8,490 nt of DNA from Bacteroidales bacterium. GTDB taxonomy: Bacteria; Bacteroidota; Bacteroidia; Bacteroidales; Marinilabiliaceae. Of this stretch, positions 1 through 7,024 are shown one piece after another. The DNA is taken from positions 1-8,490 of the forward strand of contig CAAFWU010000078.1 in assembly GCA_900766825.1 (NCBI GenBank), in the 5' to 3' direction. Positions within the stretch are counted from its first letter, which is position 1. Each line of letters starts with the position of its first letter. The position numbers and the translations under genes were made by a program. The notes under the pieces were generated by a model. That model did not search any database and had not been told where the DNA came from. It worked only from the letters and a program-made list of their open reading frames with translations.

Positions 1-93
1 GATCCATTTGAGTTGATACAAATTATAGTATCAAACGACGACCGCTATATGGCTCTTACACAAGCATTCGGGAAACTAGCAGCTGTGGCATAA
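1..93 (+). CDS. 3' end of an unrecognised protein gene (partial)
   Basis: The reading frame is open from the first base and ends at a TAA at 91-93, giving the last 30 residues of a protein cut by the window edge. The tail reads DPFELIQIIVSNDD and then RYMALTQAFGKLAAVA. It looks like an ordinary soluble, partly helical C-terminus, with no membrane segment and no sorting signal. I do not recognise the family from so short a piece. The claim that it is coding rests on the open frame, protein-like composition and the abrupt change to AT-rich non-coding sequence right after the stop. No convincing terminator hairpin follows it, so read-through toward the glycosyltransferase operon is possible. Confidence 0.55.
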   Translation, partial: DPFELIQIIVSNDDRYMALTQAFGKLAAVA

Positions 94-103
94 TTCAAAA
101 ATC

Positions 104-119
104 CACTTGCGAAACTTTA
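104..119 (+). repeat. 16-bp end repeat, left copy
   Basis: CACTTGCGAAACTTTA on the plus strand. The exact reverse complement occurs at 8415-8430, so the two copies form a perfect inverted pair flanking almost the whole window. The match stops at exactly 16 bp on both sides. It lies 10 bp after the stop of the partial gene and reads toward the GT4 operon. Confidence 0.8.
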
Positions 120-263
120 AAAAATTTACAAACAAAAGCGATGCATCATTTAAATGTATGTTTACCCACCCAAAGAAGAATTTCAGTGCCTCAAAACCCA
201 AGAGTTCAACAAATATCCCACCTCACAATCCACCCCATAAATTAAGAGTATGCCCTATTGTCC

Positions 264-294
264 CTTGCACACCGAACAAAAAGCACTAAATTTG
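264..294 (+). promoter_or_regulatory. Candidate Bacteroidota-type promoter for the GT4 operon
   Basis: TAAATTTG at 287-294 fits the Bacteroidota -7 consensus TAnnTTTG exactly. CTTG at 264-267 lies 19 nt upstream and is one base off the -33 element TTTG, a normal spacing for this sigma factor class. Transcription would begin near 300, leaving a leader of roughly 120 nt to the ATG at 424 or about 190 nt to the ATG at 493. This is motif matching only; there are no transcript data. Confidence 0.4.
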
Positions 295-423
295 TCTCCA
301 ATTATGGTAAAAAAATGTGTAGGCGTCAAACTCATTGGATTTTAGTTTATAAAGGCTACCATTCAAACACATTATATGCCATAGAAGAAAGCAAAAGGAA
401 GCAAAAAGTAAGACTCGGTGCCA

Positions 424-1632
424 ATGGAGGACAGAACCCCACACAGCAGTGATAATCAGAATATTAGGGAGAGTAGCATAGGCGAGACCGAGATGGGTTG
501 CGCCGAATTGACTGTTGGTTTCGATGCCAAACGAGCAGCCCAGAACACCACTGGCTTAGGCAACTACAGCCGTTTTGTTGTTGAGGGGCTGAGCCGCTAC
601 GGACGCCTAAAGAGCCTGAACCTATACATGCCCTCGGAGCGCAAGACCAAGGCTCTCCGCGGGTTGGATTTGATGCCGAGGGTAAAAAAATGCTTTCCCT
701 CGGGCATATGGCGTTTTTTGCCAAGTTCGCTATGGCGAGTAACCACCATGGGAGGGCAGCCCCAAGCCGATGGGGTGCAACTATTTCATGGTCTGAGCAA
801 TGAGTTGCCCATGGGCTTAGGCAGCAAGATGCGCAAGGTGGTCACCATCCACGACCTTATTTTTCTTCACTACCCCGAGTGCTACAAACCCATCGACCGA
901 GCCATATACAAGCACAAGTTCCGCAGTGCTTGCCGCCGAGCCGACCGCGTTGTGGCCGTGAGCGAATGCACCAAGCGCGACATTGTGACCCACTATGGCA
1001 TAGACCCCGCCAAGGTGAGCGTTGTATATCAGGGATGTGCCGAGGCCTTTTGGGAGCCAGCATCGGAGAGCGTAAAAGAGGAGGTTCGCAAAGCCTATAA
1101 ACTTCCTACAAACTACGTGCTCTACGTTGGCACCATAGAGCGCCGCAAGAACCTGGGTCTCTTGGCCCAAGCACTTAAAAATCTGGCACCTAACGTACAG
1201 GTGATTGCCGTTGGAAAACAGACACCATATGCAACCGAGGTGCGCCAGATGGCTCAGGAGTTGGGCGTTGGCAACCGCCTGACCATGCTTAGTAACGTGC
1301 CCTTCCGTCATTTGCCCGCCTTATATCAGATGGCATCGCTCTTTGTCTACCCCTCTCGTTTCGAGGGCTTTGGCATACCTATTTTGGAGGCATTGGTGAG
1401 TGGGGTGCCCGTGATTGGTTGCACAGGCTCGTGCCTTGAGGAGGCAGGAGGTCCTGACTCAATATACGTAAGCCCCGACGACCCTGAGGAATTGGCCCGC
1501 CAGATGGAGCGAGTGCTGAGCGACGAGCCATTGCGCACGCGCATGATTGAGAAGGGGCGCGAATATGCACAAAACTTTACGGCCGAAAAACTTACAGAAG
1601 ATATGCTGCGCATCTACCAGATGGTGATGTAG
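424..1632 (+). CDS. Glycosyltransferase family 4 (GT-B fold)
   Basis: Predicted cytoplasmic, retaining GT4 glycosyltransferase that would add a sugar from a nucleotide-sugar donor to a growing surface glycan. Numbered from an in-frame GTG at 418 (404 residues), the N-terminal Rossmann half contains GLGNYSRF, the Gly-rich acceptor-side loop common in GT4, and VVTIHDL. The C-terminal half contains LYVGTIERRKNL and ends with the donor-binding EX7E motif EGFGIPILE at residues 316-324, followed by SGVPVIG. Length is normal for the family. The start is uncertain: GTG 418, ATG 424 and ATG 493 are all in frame, and family homology begins only after ATG 493 (MGCAELTVGFDAKRA), so the first 25 residues may not be translated. 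It is the first gene of a four-gene operon, with 55 bp to the next gene. Donor and acceptor cannot be told from sequence. Confidence 0.88.
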   Translation: MEDRTPHSSDNQNIRESSIGETEMGCAELTVGFDAKRAAQNTTGLGNYSRFVVEGLSRYGRLKSLNLYMPSERKTKALRGLDLMPRVKKCFPSGIWRFLPSSLWRVTTMGGQPQADGVQLFHGLSNELPMGLGSKMRKVVTIHDLIFLHYPECYKPIDRAIYKHKFRSACRRADRVVAVSECTKRDIVTHYGIDPAKVSVVYQGCAEAFWEPASESVKEEVRKAYKLPTNYVLYVGTIERRKNLGLLAQALKNLAPNVQVIAVGKQTPYATEVRQMAQELGVGNRLTMLSNVPFRHLPALYQMASLFVYPSRFEGFGIPILEALVSGVPVIGCTGSCLEEAGGPDSIYVSPDDPEELARQMERVLSDEPLRTRMIEKGREYAQNFTAEKLTEDMLRIYQMVM

Positions 1633-1645
1633 GGCAACATAATAA

Positions 1646-1653
1646 TAGATTTG
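1646..1653 (+). promoter_or_regulatory. Possible internal -7 element ahead of the PLP-enzyme gene
   Basis: TAGATTTG matches the Bacteroidota TAnnTTTG -7 consensus and sits 35 bp upstream of the ATG at 1688, in the only sizeable gap of the plus-strand operon. No TTTG-like -33 element is present at the proper distance, so this is a weak candidate for separate expression of the PLP enzyme, nucleotidyltransferase and LicD genes. Confidence 0.2.
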
Positions 1654-1687
1654 GCAGAAAAACTATCGAGATTATTGGATCAGACAT

Positions 1688-2725
1688 ATGAATTTCTTAG
1701 ATAGAAACGAATTTAACTTCCAACCATCGGACATGGTTGTTGAAGCATTGAAAAATTTTCCTCCCGAGCGACTTGGTTTCTACACCCGCATCTATGACGA
1801 AGGTAAAAAGAGCATACTCTCCGTGTTCCTATCGGAGCTCTTTGGCATTGACGAAAAGCAAGTTATGCTGGGCTATGGAGGCGAGGATCTGCTGAAACAG
1901 ATTGTGCACTACGCCCTTACGTTGCCCGATGGCAACAAGACCATGTTGGTTCCCAAATTCTCGTGGTGGTACTACAAATCGATTGCCGACGAGGTTGGCG
2001 GCGAGACCATACAGTACCCCCTCTACGAGGACGAGCATACCTACCGCTACGACCTGACCCGCTTGGAGGAGATGGTGCAGGAGCTCAACGCCAAGATACT
2101 CTTGCTGGCATCGCCCAATAACCCCACGGGCAACTCGCTGACACCAGACGAGATAGATCAGATTTTGAACAAAGTGCCAGAGAGCACCTACGTGGTCATA
2201 GACGAAGCCTACGCCTCGTATATAAATAAGGACACAACATACATTGCTCGGCTCATTGGCAAGCACCCCAACCTGCTCATTGTTCGCACCATGAGCAAGT
2301 TCTACGGATTGCCAGGTCTGCGTATGGGCTTTGGTTTCATTGGCGAGAAGTTGCTGCCCTTCAGCCGCTACGGCAATAAGTATTTGGGCTACAACCGCAT
2401 ATCGGAGGATGTGGCCATTGCCGCCCTCAAGAGCGATGCTCACTACCGTGCCATTGCAGACAGCATGGAACAGGACCGCCAGATGTACCGACGCGAACTG
2501 GAACAGCTGCCAGGCTTCAAGGTCTACGATTCGCAAGCCAACTTTATTTTGGTCAAGTACCCCATAGAACTCAAGGATAGGCTGCAAGCGGCCTTCAAGG
2601 AGCAAGACTATAAAGTCAAGTTCATGAACGAGCCCGACATAAACACCCATATGCGCATAACCTTGGGTAGGCCCGAACAGAACCGCATTGTTGCAGACAC
2701 CATAGTAAAAGTAGCTCGCCAATGA
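1688..2725 (+). CDS. HisC/CobD-like PLP-dependent aminotransferase or decarboxylase (fold type I)
   Basis: A 345-residue class I/II PLP enzyme of usual HisC/CobD length. Visible in order: an N-terminal NE-(N)-PS segment (residues 7-14), a cofactor-phosphate region GYGGEDLL (62-69), SPNNPTG (142-148), DEAY (172-175), the PLP-lysine motif SKFYGLPGLR with Lys204 and Arg212, and a C-terminal MRITLG with Arg323, the usual carboxylate-binding arginine position. By family it could be a histidinol-phosphate aminotransferase, but no histidine gene is nearby. It overlaps a LicC/PntC-like nucleotidyltransferase by 4 nt and is followed by LicD. HisC-like enzymes in the Campylobacter jejuni capsule locus are known to make ethanolamine phosphate by decarboxylating O-phosphoserine, or serinol phosphate by transaminating dihydroxyacetone phosphate. 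I infer a similar role here: supplying the amino-alcohol phosphate activated by the next gene. The fold assignment is firm; the substrate is not. Confidence 0.88.
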   Translation: MNFLDRNEFNFQPSDMVVEALKNFPPERLGFYTRIYDEGKKSILSVFLSELFGIDEKQVMLGYGGEDLLKQIVHYALTLPDGNKTMLVPKFSWWYYKSIADEVGGETIQYPLYEDEHTYRYDLTRLEEMVQELNAKILLLASPNNPTGNSLTPDEIDQILNKVPESTYVVIDEAYASYINKDTTYIARLIGKHPNLLIVRTMSKFYGLPGLRMGFGFIGEKLLPFSRYGNKYLGYNRISEDVAIAALKSDAHYRAIADSMEQDRQMYRRELEQLPGFKVYDSQANFILVKYPIELKDRLQAAFKEQDYKVKFMNEPDINTHMRITLGRPEQNRIVADTIVKVARQ

Positions 2726-3477
2726 TAGCTGTAATATTAGCTGCGGGATTGGCCTCACGCCTTCGTCCGCTCACCGACACCCGCCCCAAATGCTTGCTTC
2801 AGGTGGGCGAACGCTGTCTGCTACAACGCACCATTGATGCCATCCGATTGTGTGGCATAGAGGAGTTGGTTTTGGTTACCGGCTATCGCGAGGATATGAT
2901 CCAAGAGTTTGTAAACCAAACCTATGGCAATGGGAACAATGCCGATGGAAAGAGCCTAAAGGTTCACTTTATAAGCAACCCAAGGTACAACGAGACCAAC
3001 AATATCTACTCGCTCTACTTGTCAGGCACTGTGGTTCGCGGCCGCGACTTTGTGTTGTTGGACAGCGACATACTCTTCGACCCCGAAGTGCTGCGCCGTG
3101 TGGTGGAGGCGCCAAGTGCCAACGCTTTGGCACTGAACCGCCATGAGTTGGGCGACGAAGAGATTAAGGTGATTGCAGACCAAGAGGGTCGGGTTATGGA
3201 GATAAGCAAGGTATGCTCCATAGAGAAGGCCGAGGGAGAATCTGTGGGCATAGAGAAGATGTCCGCCACCTACAGCGAGGCTTTGTTTGAGACCTTGGAC
3301 CAGATGATAGGTGTGGAGGGGCAGGACAATGTGTTCTACGAGAAGGCCTTTGAGCGTCTGATAGACAAGGGTCAGACGTTCACCTATGTAGACACAACGG
3401 ATGCCTTCTCTATTGAGTTGGACACTGTGGAGGACTTCCGCATGGCCAAGGAGTTGATTCCAGCAGAGTTATACTAA
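2722..3477 (+). CDS. LicC/PntC-like sugar-phosphate/choline-phosphate nucleotidyltransferase
   Basis: A 251-residue nucleotidyltransferase, single domain, expected to be cytoplasmic and to form a CDP derivative of a small phosphate compound. It opens with the NTP-binding signature LAAGLASRLRPLT (6-18) and Lys23 of RPKCLL. It then shows NPRYNETNNIYSL (87-99), a segment characteristic of the choline-phosphate/aminoalkyl-phosphonate cytidylyltransferase branch, followed by LLDSDILF (112-119) with probable metal ligand Asp116, DEEIKV (145-150), GESVGIEK (172-179) and a C-terminal ELDTVEDF (232-239). There is no hexapeptide-repeat domain and no fused aminotransferase or kinase. The start ATG overlaps the stop of the PLP gene (ATGA at 2722-2725), which indicates translational coupling. 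CTP as the nucleotide and an amino-alcohol phosphate as substrate are inferred from subfamily motifs and the LicD neighbour. Phosphocholine, phosphoethanolamine, serinol phosphate and 2-aminoethylphosphonate remain open. Confidence 0.88.
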   Translation: MIAVILAAGLASRLRPLTDTRPKCLLQVGERCLLQRTIDAIRLCGIEELVLVTGYREDMIQEFVNQTYGNGNNADGKSLKVHFISNPRYNETNNIYSLYLSGTVVRGRDFVLLDSDILFDPEVLRRVVEAPSANALALNRHELGDEEIKVIADQEGRVMEISKVCSIEKAEGESVGIEKMSATYSEALFETLDQMIGVEGQDNVFYEKAFERLIDKGQTFTYVDTTDAFSIELDTVEDFRMAKELIPAELY

Positions 3478-3488
3478 ACTTAAGAGGT

Positions 3489-4334
3489 ATGGCGCAATAT
3501 GACATACGCCCGCTGCAATTGCGGGTATTGGAGATACTGCTGGCTGTGGACAAGGCTTGCAAAACTCATGGACTGAGGTACTACATTGTGGCGGGGACCC
3601 TGCTGGGGGCGGTGCGTCACAAAGGCTTCATACCATGGGACGACGATTTGGACATTGCCATGCCCCGTGCAGACTACGACAAACTTATTGCTCACTGCAA
3701 AGAGTACTTGCCCGCGCAGTTTGAGATGATCTGCGGCGAGAACGATGCGGTCTATCCCCTACCCTTTGCCAAGATTCAGGATGCTCACACCACAATAATA
3801 GAGCGAATGCACTTGCGCTACTTAGGTGGCATATACATTGACGTATTCCCTCTGGATGGTGTCCCAAGCAACTCTTTATCAAGACGTTGGCACTTTATTA
3901 AGTACGAATATTACAAGCGTTGCCTCTACCTTTGCTGTCGGGACCCATATAAGCATGGTCACGGTCCCAGTTCATGGGTTCCGCTGCTGGTGCAAAAGAT
4001 ATACAACCACCAAGAGCTTTTCCGAAAGATGCGCAAGCTACAGACCGAGGTGGACTACGACAGTTCGGACATGGTTGTGGACCACGATGATGGTCTTCGG
4101 GGTGTGATGCCCCGCACGGTTTTTGGCACTCCGACGCCAATAATGTTTGAAGGCAAAGAGGTTATGGGCATTGAGCAGGCCGACAGATATCTGAGTCAGA
4201 AGTATGGTGACTATATGACCATACCGCCTCACAACGACCAACGCCAACATAACTTTCACTATTTGGATTTGCAAAAACCATATAGGGAGTATGCGGCGGA
4301 GCACAAAGGCGAGTGCGGACCAACAGGAAACTAA
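3489..4334 (+). CDS. licD: LicD-family phosphotransferase
   Basis: A 281-residue LicD-family protein, which in characterised members moves a phospho-amino-alcohol such as phosphocholine from its CDP form onto a sugar of a surface glycan. The hallmark block GTLLGAVRHKGFIPW followed by DDDLDIAM (residues 36-58) carries the nucleotidyltransferase-fold aspartates. DVFPLDGVP (118-126) and a C-terminal YGDYMTIPP plus RQHNF (239-256) complete the family pattern. No membrane segment is evident, so it should act on the cytoplasmic side on lipid-linked or nucleotide-linked glycan. The start is 11 bp after the previous stop, with AAGAGG close upstream. It is the last gene of the plus-strand operon and is followed by a strong terminator. 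No LicA kinase or LicB choline permease is present in the window, so the group transferred need not be choline. Family assignment is secure; the symbol denotes family, not proven orthology. Confidence 0.92.
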   Translation: MAQYDIRPLQLRVLEILLAVDKACKTHGLRYYIVAGTLLGAVRHKGFIPWDDDLDIAMPRADYDKLIAHCKEYLPAQFEMICGENDAVYPLPFAKIQDAHTTIIERMHLRYLGGIYIDVFPLDGVPSNSLSRRWHFIKYEYYKRCLYLCCRDPYKHGHGPSSWVPLLVQKIYNHQELFRKMRKLQTEVDYDSSDMVVDHDDGLRGVMPRTVFGTPTPIMFEGKEVMGIEQADRYLSQKYGDYMTIPPHNDQRQHNFHYLDLQKPYREYAAEHKGECGPTGN

Positions 4335-4355
4335 ACAATGCCAAAACAAAAATAA

Positions 4356-4393
4356 CATTCCCCCAATAGGCAATGCGGCTTATTGGGGGAATG
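4356..4393. terminator. Bidirectional intrinsic terminator between convergent operons
   Basis: CATTCCCCCAATA at 4356-4368 and TATTGGGGGAATG at 4381-4393 are perfect reverse complements, giving a 13-bp stem with a 12-nt loop. On the plus strand TTTTT follows at 4397-4401. On the minus strand the A-rich stretch at 4343-4355 reads as a T-rich tail. It lies 21 bp after the licD stop and 32 bp after the stop of the wzi-like gene, so it can end both transcripts. Confidence 0.88.
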
Positions 4394-4413
4394 ATGTTTT
4401 TATAGGAATTTAA

Positions 4414-4425
4414 GGCACGAGTGCC
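4414..4425 (-). other. Small hairpin directly after the wzi-like stop
   Basis: GGCACGAGTGCC is self-complementary over GGCA/TGCC or GGCAC/GTGCC with a very small loop, and touches the minus-strand stop codon at 4426. It lacks a T run of its own. It may add to 3' end formation together with the larger hairpin, or be chance. Confidence 0.3.
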
Positions 4426-6171
4426 CTATCGTCTGAAAAGTTGGGAGACATTGCATGTTAGACCAACACGAAGGGAGACTGCATCGTAGAGGTCACCAAA
4501 GTCGGCTGTGAAGCAAGCATTGAGTTTGAGAGCGTTGCGTTTGGGGAATAGATAATCGAACTTGAGTTTGAGCAGAGACTCGTTTTTGGGTGTTGCGAAA
4601 AAATAATTTTCTAAAGGATCCCAACTGCACATGGGCTCACCAGCAAACTGCTCGCGATTGCTACCATAGTTTCGGGTTTGAGTGAAACGGAACTGATAGC
4701 TTAGGCGATTCTTGAGAATGTCTCCCGAGAGACCGAAGTTTATGGCTCGTACTTGCACATTGGAGAAAATATCGTCCAACTTCATGGTACCCTCTGGGGC
4801 ATAACGGCTTACGGTCTCGCGGGTATGAAAAAGAGAGCAACCCATGGAGAGTCCGCCACGTGTCCAACCTTGGGGATAGAAATAGTTGATCAGATACTGC
4901 GAGCGACCGCCAAAATCCTCATTATGATTGTACATTTCTCGGCAGAACTGCTCGAAGGTGTCGTAGGTGAGCGAAAGACCCGATTGGGTTTCCCAAGCAG
5001 CCACATCGGCTTGCAAGAGCACGTTATTCTTAATGTTATCGAAATTGCCTTCGCTCACGGTGCCAGGGAAGAAATAGGACATTCCCCCATTTTGGTCAGG
5101 AGCCACAAGATCTGGAGTGCCGTCGCCACCTTGCCAATCGGTTTTCATAAACTCCACGGTGGCCTCTTTGAGCCATGTCAGCCGTTTGAATTTCAGCTGT
5201 ACGCCAATAAAAAAGTCCTTAGCCTCCTTGCCGAAGAGGCTTTTTGCTCTGGCATCGGCAAAGGGTCGTTGGTAATAGGCTTTGCCCGAGAAATTGTCGA
5301 AATCGAAATCGAGACCTAAATCCCACATGCCCTGATGGGCACCAGCTCTGTTGGTTGTTTCACCCAGAAAAAGGCTTTTGTCAAAGACATCCGAGCTGCC
5401 TTGTTTGGCAAAAAAGGATGCCCAAAAGTCGATGGGAACCTCGAGACCATTGGCCATGGTGCCACCCATCATAACACTGTGATAGAGACCGCAATAGGGT
5501 TTGATATTAACCTGACCTATGCGGCCATAGGCAAACTTTTCGTGAAAGAGGATGCCATCGGTGTAGCCCTCTTCGCCCTCGTCGTCCAAGATGCCAAAAC
5601 TAAGACCACCTCTTATTTCTATAAGATTCTTAATGGACTCCAGTTTAGTAGACTTAAACTCAGCCAACGGAGCCCAATAGTCTAAGATGCCAACCCAGCC
5701 GCGCCAAACGGGTGCTGCATTGTTGCTCATGAGGTAGGAGCCGAAGGAGAGCGAAGTGTTTGATTCGATGGGAGTGTACTCTTCGCGCCCAATCTTAATG
5801 CCAAACATCAGAAGGTTGGCATTGGCATAGAGCTCGTTAATCATCGTCCTCTTGCTGTCCAGCGAAACTTGAGCCTTGAGTCCTGCGGACCAACTAAGAC
5901 GTGGGTTTCGGAACGTATGGACATAGGCAACGTGAGCTGAGGCGGCCAATTCTCCTTGGTCGTATTGGGTATAGTGCCCCCATTCGTTGCTGTAGCTCAG
6001 CAAAGGACGCAGATCCTCGTTGGACGAGACGGAGGCCCAAACAGAAGCACCGACAAAAAATAGATTTGTGGAGTCTGTGTTTTGCTGTGCAGAATCTGGG
6101 ATAGGAGATAAAGCTAAAGTCCTCACACATAGTGAGAGAAGCAATCCAAGAGCTAAAAGAGTTTTTCGCAT
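4426..6171 (-). CDS. wzi: Wzi-family capsule assembly outer-membrane protein
   Basis: A 581-residue protein with a clear Sec signal peptide: MRK, then hydrophobic LLALGLLLSL, with likely signal peptidase I cleavage after RTLA. The mature part is rich in alternating aromatic and polar residues with many Gly and Asn, as in an outer-membrane beta-barrel. The stretch IGREEYTPIESNTSLSFGSY, with NNAAPVW just after it, and later INYFYPQGWTRGGLSMG, resemble Bacteroidota proteins annotated as Wzi-type capsule assembly factors. Escherichia coli Wzi is about 100 residues shorter; it binds capsule polymer at the cell surface and helps anchor it. The frame extends to a TTG at 6192, but ATG 6171 starts exactly at the signal peptide and is preferred. 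It follows the GT2 gene by 40 bp on the same strand, so is probably co-transcribed. The motif LSLC is not a valid lipobox. A different porin-like barrel family remains possible. Confidence 0.68.
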   Translation of the reverse strand: MRKTLLALGLLLSLCVRTLALSPIPDSAQQNTDSTNLFFVGASVWASVSSNEDLRPLLSYSNEWGHYTQYDQGELAASAHVAYVHTFRNPRLSWSAGLKAQVSLDSKRTMINELYANANLLMFGIKIGREEYTPIESNTSLSFGSYLMSNNAAPVWRGWVGILDYWAPLAEFKSTKLESIKNLIEIRGGLSFGILDDEGEEGYTDGILFHEKFAYGRIGQVNIKPYCGLYHSVMMGGTMANGLEVPIDFWASFFAKQGSSDVFDKSLFLGETTNRAGAHQGMWDLGLDFDFDNFSGKAYYQRPFADARAKSLFGKEAKDFFIGVQLKFKRLTWLKEATVEFMKTDWQGGDGTPDLVAPDQNGGMSYFFPGTVSEGNFDNIKNNVLLQADVAAWETQSGLSLTYDTFEQFCREMYNHNEDFGGRSQYLINYFYPQGWTRGGLSMGCSLFHTRETVSRYAPEGTMKLDDIFSNVQVRAINFGLSGDILKNRLSYQFRFTQTRNYGSNREQFAGEPMCSWDPLENYFFATPKNESLLKLKFDYLFPKRNALKLNACFTADFGDLYDAVSLRVGLTCNVSQLFRR

Positions 6172-6211
6172 TCTTATGGGGGAATAAAACAAAAGAGAAA
6201 CTAATGACTAA

Positions 6212-7024
6212 CTATTTTTCAAGATATTTGTCCATTCCATTATTGCACCACGTCACGGCCTCATCTAATGTTTTTTGCATTATCTTGAAACATTCATCTT
6301 CTTTATCTTTCGAAGCCGACTTGTGGTGGAGATGATAAACGACACCTCCAAACTTTAAGTAGAATTTTCTAACTCCAAGATTAATTAATCGGAAAACTAA
6401 CTCTGCATCTTCGTGAGACCAACCCTCGACATCTTCATTATAGCCATTTATTTTCTTAAAATCTGAGAGCCAAGCAGCAAAATTACAGCCTCTGATGTGG
6501 TCTTTACGTCGCCCATAAATACTTTTGAGAATATGTTTAAGCCATCCCACTCTATGGCTATTTAGACTGCCGCCAATGCCCGATTTTATTTTCAAGGGAC
6601 CATTGGAAGCTGAATATTTTGCAAAGAATTCAGCCGTTTGTTTTTTCGTAAGCAAGACACGACTTCCGCAAACATAATATCCTGGTTTAGCAATGCTAAG
6701 ATGATCCTCAACAAAATGGTGTTCAAGCACCACGTCGCCATCAATTTGCAGAACATAGTCACAAGCGGAGGCTGCCAATGCTTTATTTCTAATCGTGGTT
6801 AGTCGAAATCCCAAGTCTTCTTGCCAAACATGTTTAATGGGGATTGGAGATTCACTAGCAAGGCGTTTAACAAGAAGAGTTGTAGTTTCGGCACTTCCAT
6901 CGTCGGCTATTATAATCTCATCGGGTAAAACAGTCTGCCCCCATACGCTCCGTACACTCAAATCAAGAGCTTCGGGCCAATTATATGTTGAGATTAGAAT
7001 TGCAACTGAGAAGTTTTTTTTCAT
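6212..7024 (-). CDS. Glycosyltransferase family 2 with galactosyltransferase-type C-terminal region
   Basis: A 270-residue inverting GT-A glycosyltransferase. The N-terminal half carries the GT2 pattern: VAILISTYNWPEAL (7-20), IIIADDGS with DDGS at 41-44, the RN pair at 79-80, and the DXD-type DGD at 95-97 for metal and nucleotide-sugar binding. The C-terminal half has RGCNFAAW (178-185) and GYNEDVEGWSHEDAEL (194-209), where the W-(S)-H-ED block is typical of the galactosyltransferase C-terminal domain seen in many bacterial chondroitin/hyaluronan-like and capsule GT2 enzymes. No transmembrane segment is visible. Length fits single-domain members. It is followed by the wzi-like gene after 40 bp. 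Its base composition is visibly more AT-rich than that of the plus-strand operon, suggesting separate origin. Sugar specificity cannot be told. Confidence 0.88.
   Translation of the reverse strand: MKKNFSVAILISTYNWPEALDLSVRSVWGQTVLPDEIIIADDGSAETTTLLVKRLASESPIPIKHVWQEDLGFRLTTIRNKALAASACDYVLQIDGDVVLEHHFVEDHLSIAKPGYYVCGSRVLLTKKQTAEFFAKYSASNGPLKIKSGIGGSLNSHRVGWLKHILKSIYGRRKDHIRGCNFAAWLSDFKKINGYNEDVEGWSHEDAELVFRLINLGVRKFYLKFGGVVYHLHHKSASKDKEDECFKIMQKTLDEAVTWCNNGMDKYLEK

Larger units (their letters stand above)
94..417. other. AT-rich intergenic region upstream of the GT4 operon
   Basis: About 320 bp with no gene I can support. Two short frames run through it (107-289 and 258-452), but both are rich in Lys, Asn, Ser and Pro with no recognisable domain and no good ribosome binding site. 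The stretch contains one copy of the 16-bp end repeat (104-119), a 10-bp palindrome CATTTAAATG at 147-156, and a candidate Bacteroidota-type promoter (264-294). It probably serves as the promoter and leader region of the downstream operon. Confidence 0.5.

Noticed and set aside
107..452. Two short plus-strand frames upstream of the GT4 gene
   Set aside because: Low-complexity Lys/Asn/Ser/Pro-rich products, no ribosome binding site, and a promoter-like motif inside them.
817..1311. 164-codon minus-strand frame
   Set aside because: Antisense shadow of the GT4 gene, across its conserved centre.
1688..2725. Plain histidine-biosynthesis hisC
   Set aside because: There are no other his genes, and the gene overlaps a LicC/PntC-like nucleotidyltransferase followed by licD; context favours a glycan precursor role, although sequence alone cannot exclude it.
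1829..2758. 309-codon minus-strand open frame
   Set aside because: It lies wholly antisense to the PLP-enzyme gene, whose motifs are unmistakable, and its product shows no recognisable domain.
4753..5685. Plus-strand frames of 188 and 116 codons
   Set aside because: They are antisense to the wzi-like gene, which has a signal peptide and barrel-like composition; the antisense products look random.
6115..6171. Lipoprotein signal (LSLC) in the wzi-like protein
   Set aside because: The residue before Cys is Leu, not Gly, Ala or Ser, and a good signal peptidase I site follows at RTLA.
6172..6192. Upstream TTG start for the wzi-like gene
   Set aside because: TTG is a rare start and would put seven unneeded residues before a standard MRK signal peptide beginning at ATG 6171.
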